Source: Typha latifolia (Eukaryota > Streptophyta > Magnoliopsida > Poales > Typhaceae). From it: a stretch of 64,000 nt of DNA. Made by a program: the position numbers and the translations under genes. The notes below the pieces were generated by a model. The model ran no database searches. It was not told where the DNA came from and was given only the letters and a program-made list of their open reading frames with translations. The stretch spans positions 2,007,001 through 2,071,000 of the forward strand of contig CM034112.1 in NCBI GenBank assembly GCA_019914945.1, written 5' to 3'. Of this stretch, positions 48,701-60,728 are shown piece by piece. Numbering within the stretch: the first letter of the stretch is position 1; each line of letters begins with the position of its first letter.

Positions 48701-50213
48701 GGAGGCAACCTATGCAGCAGCTTCTGAAAACAGCTTGCATCCATCTCCAATAGTTGAACACAGTATAGTAACAGATCAAGTCACTACCCCGAGGGAAATT
48801 CCTGAGGCTGAAAACTTATTTGCTGAAGTGGCAAATTCCTGCAATCAGTGCTTGGACAGACCGGCCTTTTCACTCTCGGCTACCTCTTCTAATGGAAATC
48901 TTTCTGATGAAGCATGTATCTCAGCAGTCACTCCTGAAAGAGTTGCTTCCGTGGATTTCTGCAATTCTGGACAGGAATCATCTTTAAATAAGAGCGTAGA
49001 TTCTCAATTCCAGAAAAGAAGAAAGTCGATAGGTTCACAGCTGACTCGTTGTACATATATGAATCACTTCATTTCACCTGGTGTAGATTCTTTATGTCGT
49101 GTTGATTGTGTCAGCAGCAGTATATCTCGAGATACTGGTAGAGAATCAGAATTACCTTCTCCAACCAATTGTTCAGGACTGAAGAATCGAAAACTAATTC
49201 AAATGTTCCTCGATAGAAGTTCTGGTACATTACCTTTCTTTGAGCAGTTTATGCTAAAGAACCTCCATATTTGTTGCTTGCGCTGCAAAATCCCGCTAGG
49301 GTTACCTAAACATAATTTTATCGTTCCATGTAGTCTGACTTCATTATCGAAAGCTTATTTGACATATGTTTTGAAAAGTGGAACCCCAAGTATCTGTTTG
49401 TCAGATGATCTTTCCAGGATGCCACGGGAAAGTGTTTATACTGTAATCTGTGATACATCTTCTGTTGACCAGCGCATCTTTAACAGATGCAGCAATGAAG
49501 GTGTTGCACTGCATGACGTCTGGTGTGAGGAGGATGGATGTGTGTTCCGGATAGTGACCTGTCCATTCTGTACCACCTGCGACACTTCCCTTGGGGTGCA
49601 AATTATGGCAGCTGATGCATCAAATGTCCATTTATTAAACAAGGTAGTCTAGTAGATTGGGTGTATTACTACTTAGTAGTTGCTTAAATCTAAACTAATT
49701 TGCTTCTGTTTCTTATGAAGGTGCTCTTTTATGCTGATTATTTGGATATGATTGATCAACAATCAAGCAGAAATGTATGTTTTGCCCATGGTAATCGATA
49801 CGTGGCGTATTGATTGATCAACTACTTGGTTGTTTTATTTAGTATTTAAGTTATGAGTCTGTAGATTGAGATGATGTAGCATAGAAAATGTAATTGTAGC
49901 TGGAGTTATATTGCAAGATAATCTTATCTCTAAAGAAAAAAATTTCTGAGATGACTTTTAAGTGTCCATTGTTTATCTCTGTAGGATAAACTGCCCAATT
50001 CCATAGATATGACTTCGCAAGGTAAACAGCTCATTGAGATCGAGAAATATGCATCCAATCCAGAGCTTCAGGATTCTGGGTTCTTGGTCACAAGAAAAGC
50101 AAAGGTTAGTTTGTTATCCTTCTGTACTAGTATAGCTATTCATCCAACCACTTGCTCACTTGTTCAAATATTATTTCTTTTATCAGCAGCCCAAACTACC
50201 AAAAAGAGGATAA
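39778..50213 (+). CDS. FANCJ: FANCJ/BRIP1-type DEAH DNA helicase
   Basis: Twenty-eight exons give about 1284 residues: 39778-40120, 40207-40285, 40384-40459, 40873-40937, 41017-41061, 41154-41254, 41355-41496, 41742-41803, 41883-41962, 42034-42104, 42748-42835, 42963-43035, 43104-43199, 44163-44271, 44819-44912, 45866-45949, 46039-46195, 46336-46529, 46780-46824, 47053-47081, 47165-47286, 47604-47651, 48027-48151, 48231-48607, 48695-49643, 49721-49774, 49985-50104, 50187-50213. It is an XPD-like Fe-S helicase for crosslink repair and G4 unwinding. Walker [10 protein letters not shown] is at 58-66, probable Fe-S cysteines are 173, 179, 188 and 199, DEAH is at 281-284 (split by intron 7), and motif VI QAAGRCIRH is near 716-724. 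The C-terminal part carries a CxxC...CxxC module at about 1096-1197. Intron 19 is U12-type and intron 21 is GC-AG. Confidence 0.96.
46825..47052 (+). other. U12-type GT-AG intron (FANCJ intron 19)
   Basis: The donor is GTATCCTTC. A perfect branch motif TTCCTTGAC at 47035-47043 has its A 10 nt before the acceptor AAG. It joins ARVV to [10 protein letters not shown] in the conserved helicase core. Length is 228 nt. Confidence 0.92.
47287..47603 (+). other. GC-AG intron (FANCJ intron 21)
   Basis: The exon ends NQAA-G and the intron begins GCAAGT, the strong GC-donor consensus. The next exon begins GTCGCTGCATT, completing QAAGRCIRH. Using the nearby GT would shift the frame. Confidence 0.88.
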
Positions 50214-51473
50214 ATGCGGTCTTTATTATCAAGGCAGATAAGCAATGTGATCTTCCAGAACTTCTTCCTTCGGTGTAATTAAGGTTATTTACAGCCAAAC
50301 ATGAACTATGACTAGTACGAAGAATTTCACCACTATCATACAGGTAATTAGTGAGGTATCATTCCGGTTGCAATTTAGCATGAGATGTATTGTACATGAA
50401 CCTGAACGCTGTCAAGTACTCGATTCATAATTACTGTACATATTACAGCAGGAACATCACAATTGTGCCCACTTAAATTTAGGCGATATGGGTTAAAAAG
50501 AAGCCGAGTTATTTTGGAAATTCTGGGTTATTGTCAATTTGTTCAAGTTTTAGGATACGACCCAGAATAATAGCAGGGCCAGTCATCTGCGCATGAGATG
50601 CAATATTGTCTTTATTTTTCATCTGAGCCTGTAAAGATGGTGTGAAGCCAAATTTGTTCAGTTCTTATCCCAATCAATGCCCTCACAGTTAGCATTCTGC
50701 TCCTCTGCCTTACCACTGGATTGCTGGAAGCAACAGTGGAACCAAGAGTCTAAATCTTTTGCAAAAGTTTGTAAGTACGGTAAATCTTTAGGCTCTTTAC
50801 TATGAAATGACTTGCTGTCATGTTGTCAAGTATAATTCTCAAATATTCTAAGTTATTTTTGCTAAAAGAAACTTTTCTTTGGTTGTAAAATTCTTGTTTT
50901 GTTTGAATTCCCTGATAGTATTCAGAAAGGCATAGGGGTGGTGGCGGTGGGTAATGGATACACATAATTAAGTAATAGCCTGCCAAACTGTCCCACATGT
51001 CACTCAACATCAGTAGCTAACAGAACATTTAAATATTGCCATCCTTATTTTCCAGGCTTTGTTCTCAGTACTTAGGAACATTGATCATCCTTGCCATCAT
51101 TCGGGCATGTGGGATAGAGTGAAGACCACTAGCTTGTTTTTATTATACTATGATCACTTTTCATCCAGAGAGCATAAGCCAAAATAAAACCAATGTAGAA
51201 GAAGAATAACTTCAGTGGTAAGAATGAAGTAGATGAAGTTCTCAATCTGATGATCTATCTCGGTGAGATGTGAGGAACGAAATTAAAAAGCTCATGAACA
51301 ATGCATTGCATTAGGACGTAATAGACCTAACTTTGAAGACGCCCCACAATTTCTCACACACTTGTACAGCAGAAAAATCCACTAAGATGAACCAAGTATT
51401 ACTGTTCTCTGAAAGAAAACTCTTTTAGTTCTTGCTAATTTTTCAGCGCTTTGATCAGGCCCAAGTAGAATTC
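50214..51473. other. Intergenic region between convergent FANCJ and WOX13 genes
   Basis: Holds the two 3' UTRs. I see no further gene, RNA or repeat. The short minus-strand ORF at 50750-51010 has no family features. Confidence 0.6.
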
Positions 51474-53289
51474 TCATCCAAACATGTCATAGCTTTCTCC
51501 GGGCCGAAAATGGCAAAAGCTTCCAGAAAATTCCATCTTTCCCATTATGTGATCCATTCCTGCATTAATCACCTCAAAACTGAAAAATTATCTTCCGAAC
51601 GCATTATCTAGTGGGTATTTAATTCAATCAAAAAGGCAAAAGAGAGAACATCTGAGTTGAGCAAACATACTCGGGGTTGACAGCATATTCTCATAGAAAG
51701 GCATTTGACCTGGACTGCCTGAAGACTTTGAGCTATTATCAGATGCATAGATGCCTTGAATTCTATTAGTCTCTGGTTCAAGATGACGCCCTTCGGAGTT
51801 CATTTCGGTACAAGGAATTGAAAGATCATCCATCCTGAGAGGCATGTTTTTGTAAGGCGAGTTCGTCGCTTTTGGTTTCTTTTCAGTTGGGGATTCATCA
51901 TCCGCTTCAATTTCAGACTCGGTGTTATTTGGTAATACAGCAGTCTGCTTCCGTTTTGATCGAGCTCTTCTATTCTGGAACCAGTTATACACATTTGTTT
52001 CAGAGATCTGGCCATGCTGCGAGAGTTCGAGAGTTATCTCCTTTATCTTTTGCTTGCTCGGTGTTCCATTCCCTTGATCAAATATACTCTCAAGAATTTG
52101 CAGTTGCATCGGCGTGGGTGTCCATCGCTGTCTTGCAGTAATCTTATGGCCCCCAGGTGTCATTAGAGGATCACAGTAGAGGTTCCCAAGCCTCATTCCT
52201 AGAATAGCAAGCGAATAAGCACAGAGGATACTAACAAACCACATCTAGAGTCAAGATCATGAGGATATACATAACTAGCATACACATGGAGGAGAACAGG
52301 GCTTAGATTGTTCACTTCTCATCCAAACATTGGAGAGACATGAATTTAAGGTAAAGTAGCATGCCAAGTGTTCCGGAGGTAAACTCGAGATTGAAACAGA
52401 CGATATAAGTCTCCATATGCATAAGATTCAGATAAAGTCATAGCTTAAGACAATTTATAGTTTGCAACAAAATTATAGCTAGAATATCTTGCCTCATCTA
52501 TCAAATTTGCATAAGATTCAGATGTCTAGAAGAGAGAACCATATTGAAATAGGAGCCCATCAAAGAGCAACAATGAAGATGAAGCAGTGCGAGGATAGAA
52601 AGGGTAGAAGATCAGAATAATATTCACAAAATCCTAATATAATTTCATGGAGGTCTACGTATATAAAAGGTGATTTTCCAAACAAGGGAATTGAACTGAC
52701 AAAGATACGAATCTAAATTCTATCAGATTCAATGCATTAGGGTTTCTAACAGGGTGTGAATAAATGCCCCCCCCCAGGAGAATCTTGAGTCATTTAATGA
52801 TCATAACTTCCACCAGGGCAGTTACAAACTTAAATTTAATGAGGCCTCAATCACCAACTCTCCACATTAAATAGTATCCTATTGATCTCCCCTGTTTTGC
52901 TTTTCCTCTTTTCTTCTTGCATGATCCAACTAAATCCAGTCATTAACTCGTCAAAGAAGAATATAAATAACGATCGAAATCCACAAACAAAAAGGAATTC
53001 TAGCAGGCAAAAATGTCGAAAATAGCATCTAAGGGATAGTAACACACCGAATTCCAGGAGTAAATGTGGGGGGAGGAGGTCTCTCACCTGCGATCGAATC
53101 CCTCTGCGCCATGACGGCCTTGTGCATCTCGACGAGCTGCTCGCAGATGGTGGCGTAGATGGAGATCTGCTTGCGAAGCACCTCCATTTGCTCGTCGGTC
53201 ATCACCTTGACGTAAAGAACTCCCCCTTCCCCCATGGCTTCCCCTTCTCCTCCACCGCCTCCTTCGCCTCTCTCCTCGCCCAACTCCAT
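51474..53289 (-). CDS. WOX13: WUSCHEL-related homeobox transcription factor, WOX13 clade
   Basis: Three exons, 53289-53088, 52198-51671 and 51559-51474, give 271 residues, as in Arabidopsis WOX13 (268). The N-terminal segment [20 protein letters not shown] and the pre-homeodomain [20 protein letters not shown] are marks of the ancient WOX13 clade. The atypical homeodomain (about 88-152) ends [15 protein letters not shown]. The C terminus GESYDMFG matches the clade's ESYD-M-G type ending. It lacks the WUS-box of WUS-clade members. These nuclear regulators act in organ formation, flowering time and cell-fate transitions. The start at 53289 is chosen as the first ATG, although a second in-frame ATG at codon 19 is possible. 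The promoter side carries GA/CT repeats. Confidence 0.95.
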
Positions 53290-53577
53290 CTCTATTCTCT
53301 ACTACCTTACCTTCCCCTCTTCCTCAAAACCCCACCTTTCGCGGACCCATCTCGTCCCGGGCTCTCTTTCTACGCTGCTCGCGCGAGAGACGCATCAAAA
53401 TCGAAACTTTTTGAGAACCATCCTGTACTTGGCTCTGTTCCTATCGGTTTTCGACTCAGAGAGGCAAGAAGCAGCAATGGCAGGGTTGCGAACTGAGAAA
53501 GGGGAGGAGGAAAAAAAAGAGAGGGAAGAGATACCCAAGTACAAAAGGAAAGAAGCGAAACAGCACGCGTGGCCTTT

Positions 53578-53578
53578 A

Positions 53579-53613
<35 letters not shown>

Positions 53614-53631
53614 TCTCTCTTCTCTCTCTGC
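53578..53631. repeat. (CT)n microsatellite upstream of WOX13
   Basis: About 50 bp of nearly uninterrupted CT, i.e. GA on the WOX13 strand, starting about 290 bp upstream of its ATG. A second GA run lies at 53733-53751. GAGA-type sites can bind plant BPC factors; a role here is speculative. Confidence 0.8.
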
Positions 53632-54479
53632 TCCTTTGGTAACTTAATCTTTACTATATTAGTTACCCAGAGGATTGGTCGTATCGTAGTCTATGCCGAT
53701 GCCACGACGAGGAAAGAAGAAAGGAAAGGAGATGAGAGAGAGAGAGAGAGAAAGAGGTGGTGGGATATTGGGGTCGTTGGCTGGCGATTTTTTGGGTTCA
53801 AATCAATCTAATCTCATGATTATTGAGTGAAGAGTGTGTTGGATTTTATGTCGATGTGATGGGATTCCAACTGCTTGGTGTTGGTGCGTGACGTTGGAGT
53901 CAAGCCTTCGATTTCTCTCGCCATGGAAAGAAAGTCCATATCATAGCATTTTTTTGCTTTTCTTTCCTTGCAAACTTAGACCAGCCCCCACCCCCCACCC
54001 CCCACCCCCTGTCCCCTTATCTCCAGTTAGAGCCTAATTAGAGATAACCAGCCCCACTAATTCAAGGGATCTTAGATCATTAACAAAATAACCCGTATCT
54101 TGTAAATTCTAGATCCGAACTTATTTTATTTCAAATTATTAATATTACGTGCATACCGGAGTTTATTATTATAAATATTTAAATATAATTAAATTAAGAA
54201 AAACTCTGAGTCATAAAGAATATTTGAGGTTCATATTACACCCCCTTATAATTACTACCTAAACCTGTGAGAATAAAGCCGATCGAACCCACCCCCACAA
54301 AATACAATGACCCTCACCCTTACCTTCTTCGTCCCGTAGGATATAACATATTGAAATATGAACAAAAGAGCCGACCGAGAGGAACAACACTCCAGCAACT
54401 AAACCCCTTAACCTCCAAAGGCATCTTACCACTTTTTTTCATGATCTAGATCGACTCAAGGAAATTCGACTCAATTACC

Positions 54480-54862
54480 AACCAGCTACGCCCTTTAGTT
54501 GGCCACAGTCCCAGCTTGAGGCCCAAACTTCAACATGCAATGTAAACTCTCTTGGGATTGCTTCCCAAACCACGGCCGAAAAAAAAAACTCATTTGTCGC
54601 CCTAAGAATTGCACCAATGCCGCTTTAGTAATCTTTTTTGGGTAAGCTCTCTATCCACACTGACCTTAAGCCATCTTGGTTGGCTTCTATTCGATCCCCC
54701 ACAATCCTTTGACATCTTAGACATCCTACCTTCCGACTTGGCATAGCCATGCACTAGTCGAACAGCTCTGCGCATCACGGTTCTTTGGTTGTTTTCACAT
54801 CCTCGTGAAAAACCTTGATGTTTCTTTGCTTCCATATCATCCAAAGGTTTCAGACCTAAAAT
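54480..54862 (-). mobile_element. LINE-type retrotransposon relic (RT C-terminus/RNase H region)
   Basis: Minus-strand translation from about 54862 gives NLWMIWKQRNIKVFHEDVK, the tryptophan-rich segment between reverse transcriptase and RNase H in plant LINEs. Further down, in another frame, come WLKVSVDRE and a KAALVQFLG-like stretch typical of the RNase H start. Frameshifts and stops make it non-functional. Confidence 0.65.
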
Positions 54863-57306
54863 TTTAGTAGAAGATAGAATAGATCCAACAAAGTTCCTCC
54901 AAACTTAGTCCTCTCTTAAGTACATTCATTCATTCATTCATGCTAAAAAAAAAAAACTATCAAGTATGATAAGAAAATAAAAAAGATATTCTTTGTCCTT
55001 TATCAATAAAACTTTTCTCCTTTGAAAAGATCTTAAACTTTGGAAGTTTTCCATGACTCCAAAATCTAGACACAGCCAGTGTCCTCTTCTTTGAGCTGAG
55101 GGCTCTGCAGGAGATGGTGAAGCATTTGGTAATTATTCAAAGCACTGCAAAAGGGTGTGTGTTTGTGTCCTTCCTTAGCTTTTTGACTAGGTATGAGTTG
55201 ATATGATGTCTTCTATGACTCTATGCACTTGCCACCAAAAAGCCCAAATGGGCAATGCATGTGCATGCCTTCCAAATTGATATCAAGATGAATTGATAGC
55301 CTAATGGACAATTCAGTAGGTGGTGAACCAAAGTCATAATGAGATACATTACAAGGGCACTATAGTAAATTAATCTATTATATTTATTTGTGTTTTATCT
55401 AAGATAATTTTTGCATATTTTCACAATTTCAACCAAATAAAAGAAAACACATATAACAGTCGTGATACTACTGGCCAATAGGGCTGTGCTCAAATAGTTA
55501 AAGATGCTCATATTGTACGAGTATTCTTAAATAAAAATTTCAATAATATCGATTTAACTAATGCACTATTGTTCAAGATTTAGATTATTACTCATCAGGG
55601 CATTGTAATTAGGATAGATGCCCATGTCATTCGGTTCACGAGCTATTATCAATAAAAAGAATAATACATATAAAATCTTCTTATGTAAGAATAATAAATC
55701 TCTTTATTCATAGTAATATGTTGTAGTAGCATGTGGTGCCCAAATTTAAAAATATGTCATCAACCAACCTAAAGATGACTCTACGCAGGAGACAAGCTTA
55801 ATATTACATAATATTCAGGTTTGAAGATGACAATCATATTTTCTTATAAATTTGTAATGGAAAGGCATATGACTATAGAGAAGAAGAAGACAATGTTCTT
55901 TTTAGTTTATAGAGTGAGAAGATTCAAAGCCTCCACCATTAGTTTCTCTCCTAACTTTGTCCTTATCTAAAATTTTTATTTTTCCTCTCTATAGCAAGTA
56001 AAATATCCATATTCTACAATCCAATCAAATATTAGATAAATTTCAAATATCACAATCACTCATAGTTTTGTCTTGAGTACCAAAACTTATTTATAAGATG
56101 AATCACCAACTAACTTTGGACTATACACACCACTAACCTAGCTTTGGTGCATTATATAATTAGAGTGAAGTCCAAATAATATACCCTAATGCCTAGTTTT
56201 TTTATTGACCTAGGTCTTAAGTATATTTATGTTTTAGGCTTGTAAAATTCCAAAGTAGTCATTAGGGCATGCATGTGGATTGGTGCCTTATTTCTGTTAG
56301 GCATTATAAAAGTTATAATGTTAAGTTGTTTATATATATATCCTTGTATATCTTCAAGGTAGACATGCATGCATCTAAAATTTTCTCTAAAGGTTCCAAC
56401 TGACCTAGAATTCATAGGGTCAGCCATACTTATCTTTGCCAAGATCCACATGGTTCATTGCTTTGTTATCTCCATAGATAACCATATGCTTACTTACAAT
56501 ATATATATTTAAAAAATATAGGATTTTTTTTTCATTTCATACTCTCATTTATATGAGATTTTTGCAAATTAGTTATAGTTAGTTTTTTAATTTAACATAT
56601 AAAATTAAGTATATATAGTTTTTATAGTGGCGATGTTATAATAAAATGTATACAACTTATGTATATGTGGCGTACACTAGAGTCCATTATTATAAATTAA
56701 AATATTAAATATAATTAAATTACAAAAATCTCTGAATTTATATGTTTATTATATTATACACTCTATTCTTTTACTCGTTTTAATTCAACATTTATATTTT
56801 AAAGGAAATACTAAAAGCATCTTAAACCATCCCAAGTTGCCTTTAAAAAAAATATATAATTTATATTTAAAAAAGCAATAATTAAAAATAATAGAAAGAT
56901 ACGGTATAGACTGAAATAAAAACTTATAAGGTAGGGTATGGAATGGGAAAGGAAATTAAATTAAATAAATAAAAGAAGACTTTGCTATAAAAGATGATAA
57001 ATTTAGGCTCAAATCTCTTCCATAGAAGAAAAAAGTTTAGGGATTTATCTAAAGAACTGATAGCTATAAATTAGAAAGGCCATCATGAGTCGTTTGACTT
57101 TGTATGTGGTATTAGGTATGCCGTTGAATTTAAAATCTAGTATCCATCTTAGTGGTCACACTTGTTTTGTTGCTCTTCTACCTACCATCTTCTCTCTTTG
57201 CTTTGCTTTACTTTGCATCCGAAATAGAGTAATGGAAATTGAGATCTTAAATCACCCAGCCATGGCTAAAGTCTTTAGCTCTCACAATCTTCACTTTACT
57301 ATCACA

Positions 57307-57354
<48 letters not shown>
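57307..57354. repeat. (AAT)16 microsatellite
   Basis: Sixteen uninterrupted AAT units. They produce an artefactual poly-Asn ORF. Confidence 0.95.
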
Positions 57355-57355
<1 letters not shown>

Positions 57356-58059
57356 CATTATTCGAAATTGTTTTAAGTCTAGATCCATTATTTAGACACC
57401 GTGCTTAATGTTTTCGGAATAGAATCAATCGAGTATAAATGAAAATAAGCAATATTTTTAGAGGATTTAGATGTAATTAATGTTTTTTTTATAAAAAAAA
57501 GCGATAAGAACCCTAACACGTGTTGCATGTGGATATGTTTACCTGTGGCTCAATTTTTTCAGCCAATTATATTAAAAATAAGGAGAAGAATTTTATTATC
57601 TCTAAGATTATTACAAAATAGAATGAAATGAAATAAAAAATATAGTGGATAGCTTTTGATCAAATTAAGGATGGTGTGCTTAAAAGTACTCCAACATGCC
57701 ATGTGCCGCCGCGTAGTCACCACCATTGGCCAATTTTTAAGTCAGGTGTGGTCTATATCACAAAAGGGATTAGCTTAGGAGACAAATTAGTTGGCTAATG
57801 ACCTAATTATTCCCCCTTAATCCTCTCTTTATTATTATTGTAATCTGCCTACTTGCTTAGTGCAATTAAGCTGTGGAAGCCATCGGTTTAAGAATCTAAT
57901 TAGAATATTGGGGAAAGGAGGAATAGAAGAGTGGCTGCTAGAAGAGTCATTTAATTGGATCTTATTGGGCCTTGGGCCAATTTTAGAAAATTAAATATAG
58001 CCTAGTTTTGAGTTACTTGGGCCTTGCAAAAATTATTATTAAAAGAAGAAAGAAGGAAA

Positions 58060-58130
58060 GCTCCCGGCGAGGATCGAACTCGCGACCTTTCGCTTACGAA
58101 GCGAACGCACTACCACTATGCTACGGAAGC
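58060..58130 (-). tRNA. tRNA-Thr (anticodon CGT)
   Basis: 71 nt on the minus strand. The acceptor stem GCTTCCG/CGGGAGC pairs fully with one G-U. A short D arm is followed by the anticodon stem TTCGC/GCGAA with loop TTCGTAA, and the T arm is GCGAG-TTCGATC-CTCGC. The anticodon is at 58098-58096 and would read ACG (Thr). A TTTT Pol III terminator lies about 16 nt downstream (58044-58041). CCA is not encoded, as expected for a nuclear gene. Confidence 0.93.
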
Positions 58131-59546
58131 TGTTATTAACATTTGTTAATTAATATTATTTTAATATTTTCATAAGTCCGTGAGATTCCAATTGCAATAT
58201 TGTATGATCACTTAAGGTAAAGTTTAGAATCTTTTATATTTTATCTAAGTTGGTTAATTATATTTAGTTTTATTTGCTTGCCTCTGAGCTCCTAGGATGT
58301 TACACAAACATGTGATTTAAGATCACTTCCCTTTTAAGTGTAATGTTTACAATATAAAAGTAGTTAATGTAACTCATCCTACTAGAAAATGTCTTTTTAA
58401 GATCTAGTTCTTTGGGACACGAAGGCAAGGAAAATTATCTAGGCATTGTGCAGATGCCTCAGTTCAGTAATTGATACAAGTCCCAGTTTTAACTTTCCAG
58501 ATCACTTACCTCACTGTCATATATTTAAGTAACAACTAATCAAGAACATCAACTATTTGCCTAACTCTCACTTATAGGATGAGGAGCAAATCTCCCTTTT
58601 TCCAGTCTGATGAGGGCCTGCTAATTAATAAACATAAGATAGTTAAAGGATCATCATATTGCCCTGTGCTTTTCAATCTCAAAACAGTCACTGAAGGGCT
58701 CACTTACCTTATGAAAGTTCTTGGTCAAAATACAAACCAGGCCATGTTAACAAACTGCAGTGCATCAGCCCACAACATTATAGTCAAATGCAGAGGCCTA
58801 TGTGGTTTCATACCCACTTTATTCCAACGCCAAACTAACCTCATAGATAAATGCAGAAGACTCTATTCCCTCCAAAACTTATGCTGCATGCTCTTAAGGA
58901 CATTATAATATTGCATCAGGGAATAAATAGATCAAGCAGCATATTCCTTGTATGCACACAAGCCAACAGTTTATCCTTGTATTCCACAATCCCCAAGAAA
59001 ATATATGCAAATGAATAGCTTGAGCACAATCAATCACATTTCACAATCCCAACCAAAAGCACCAAAAATAAGCCAGAAAAATAATACAGCAAAGGCCAGA
59101 CAACAATCTAATATTTCAAACTCTTTCCTTCAGATGGACATCACAGCAATAAGTTGTATAAAATATTATAGGATAGATTTTGCAATCAAACTAATTAAAT
59201 CATATCAGTCGCCTAAAAGTATTGAATCATTTTTTAGAACAAGAGCTTATGAACATGAAAGATCAAAACAGAAACAAGTAATTGGAGACAGATATATGCC
59301 TTTTAAATCAGATCAGCACTTACAAAAGAAAATTAAGTACATGTGGAGGTGGATGGCAGAGACAAAGCCACTCTCTGTCCAGCCACATGGCTGACAAAAT
59401 GGTCTCCGATTTCTACAGTAATTAAGTAAGCTAATCCCACTTTTAAGGCTTTTCATTTCCAGCAAAAGTTATAAGCTAAAGGGGGAAAAAAATGAAATGT
59501 AAGATGACTTCATTCACTGTCGTTTTCTTCCACGTCCATTTTAGAC
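58131..59546. other. Region between tRNA-Thr and HMGB 3' end
   Basis: AT-rich. It should include the HMGB 3' UTR at its right end. Plus-strand ORFs at 58579-58908 and 58948-59394 are open but have no recognisable domain and a Lys/Ser/Gln composition typical of chance frames. Confidence 0.5.
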
Positions 59547-60720
59547 TTAGTCATCCTCCTCCTCTTCCTATCAAATAGGACAGCCAAAAACAAACATTTA
59601 GAACAGCAATATACTGGACGTTTCTTTTATAAATAAAAGACAGGAAAAACAGAGAAAATGGGGAGATTAAAAGTTTAACACCTCCTCGCTTCCTTCTTCT
59701 TCATCATCATCATTAATCTCAGACTTGGACTTGTCAGATTCCTCCTCATCATCAGCATTACTGTTCCCACCCTCAGACTGTTTCATCAAGCAAGATAAAT
59801 ATGATCAAATTACTAATTCATGTTACCAAATAGTTATGATATCTAAGATTCTTTTCAGATCAAAAAGATGGATGTAGTTCACTCAAATCAACCTGTTTGT
59901 TGTAGTATGCTGTAAGGATTTTGGTGTATTCGGACTTGAGTTTATTGGCCTTAGCAACAAAAGGAGCCTTCTCCTGTATTCAATAATTCCCAAAAAGGCT
60001 GCCTTTAAAACGAAATTAGAGGAAAAAAAAACAAAGAATGCCTGAATCATGAGAGCATAGTGACTAATACTATCTGAAAGAGGAATAAAAAAAAGGGGGA
60101 AAAAAGGAGATACTCACGGCCTCAGACAAGGATTTCCATTTATCACCTCCAGCTTTCCCAACCTAATATTGTTATGTGGGAAAAATACATATTAATTGTA
60201 AAATATTACGGAAAATTTAGCAAACAAAATTAACGGTAAGATAGATAGAAAGAGCTCTTACAACTGAGACAAGTTTATTGTTAGGGTTCTTCTCCTTAAA
60301 TTGCTTCCTGAAATCTTCCCTATTTATTGTTGACAAAAAAAAAAGAGAGAATAAAGTTTATAATACATCCAGATTAGAATACCACAATATTAAAAGAGGA
60401 GATCACAAACTCACATAAAGACAAAGAAGGCACTCGGAGGCCTCTTAGGCTTGTTCGGATCCTTCCCGGCCTTTCCCTTCTTCACCGGCTTCTTGCTCGG
60501 CTTCTCGGCCGCCTTCCTCTTGACGGAAAGCCTTCAAACAGATCAAGCCACAAAATAACAAAAATTAAGACACGAAAATATCTCCAAACACCAGATCCGA
60601 TCACGCACCGGTCAAAGCAGAAGCAAATCCAAAAAATTAGAAAGAAAATAGCAAAAGATCGGAGACAAACTTGTTATCGGCCTTGTTCGCCTTGTCGGAC
60701 TTCGATTTCCCTCCCTTCAT
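59547..60720 (-). CDS. HMGB-type chromatin protein (single HMG box)
   Basis: Seven exons, 60720-60671, 60531-60415, 60319-60262, 60162-60118, 59973-59893, 59777-59682 and 59567-59547, give 155 residues. A basic Lys-rich N terminus precedes the HMG box (about 41-113: DPNKPKRPPSAFFVFMEDFR, VGKAGGDKWKSLSEAEKAPF, YTKILTAYYNKQ). An acidic Asp/Glu tail ends EEEEEDD. This is the usual plant HMGB layout. Such proteins bend DNA without sequence specificity and act as nuclear architectural factors. The last exon adds only six acidic residues; retaining the preceding intron would instead give a short VLNF ending. The gene is divergent from GET1. Confidence 0.95.
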
Positions 60721-60728
60721 CGCGAGAA

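Larger units (their letters stand above)
53752..58059. other. Gene-poor region with one LINE relic and microsatellites
   Basis: AT-rich, with no intact gene. Contents: the RNase H-type retroelement relic near 54480-54862, an (AAT)16 tract at 57307-57354, and C-rich repeats near 53985-54010. Short ORFs are accidental or repeat-derived. Confidence 0.6.

Noticed and set aside
53122..53811. Plus-strand ORFs opposite WOX13 exon 1 and the CT repeat
   Set aside because: Antisense shadow of exon 1 and low-complexity Ser/Leu repeats from (CT)n.
57085..57408. ORF with a poly-Asn stretch
   Set aside because: Produced by the (AAT)16 microsatellite; the flanks have no family similarity.
58948..59394. 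Plus-strand ORF of 148 codons
   Set aside because: No domain, no GC-rich codon bias, and a composition typical of AT-rich chance frames between the tRNA and HMGB genes.
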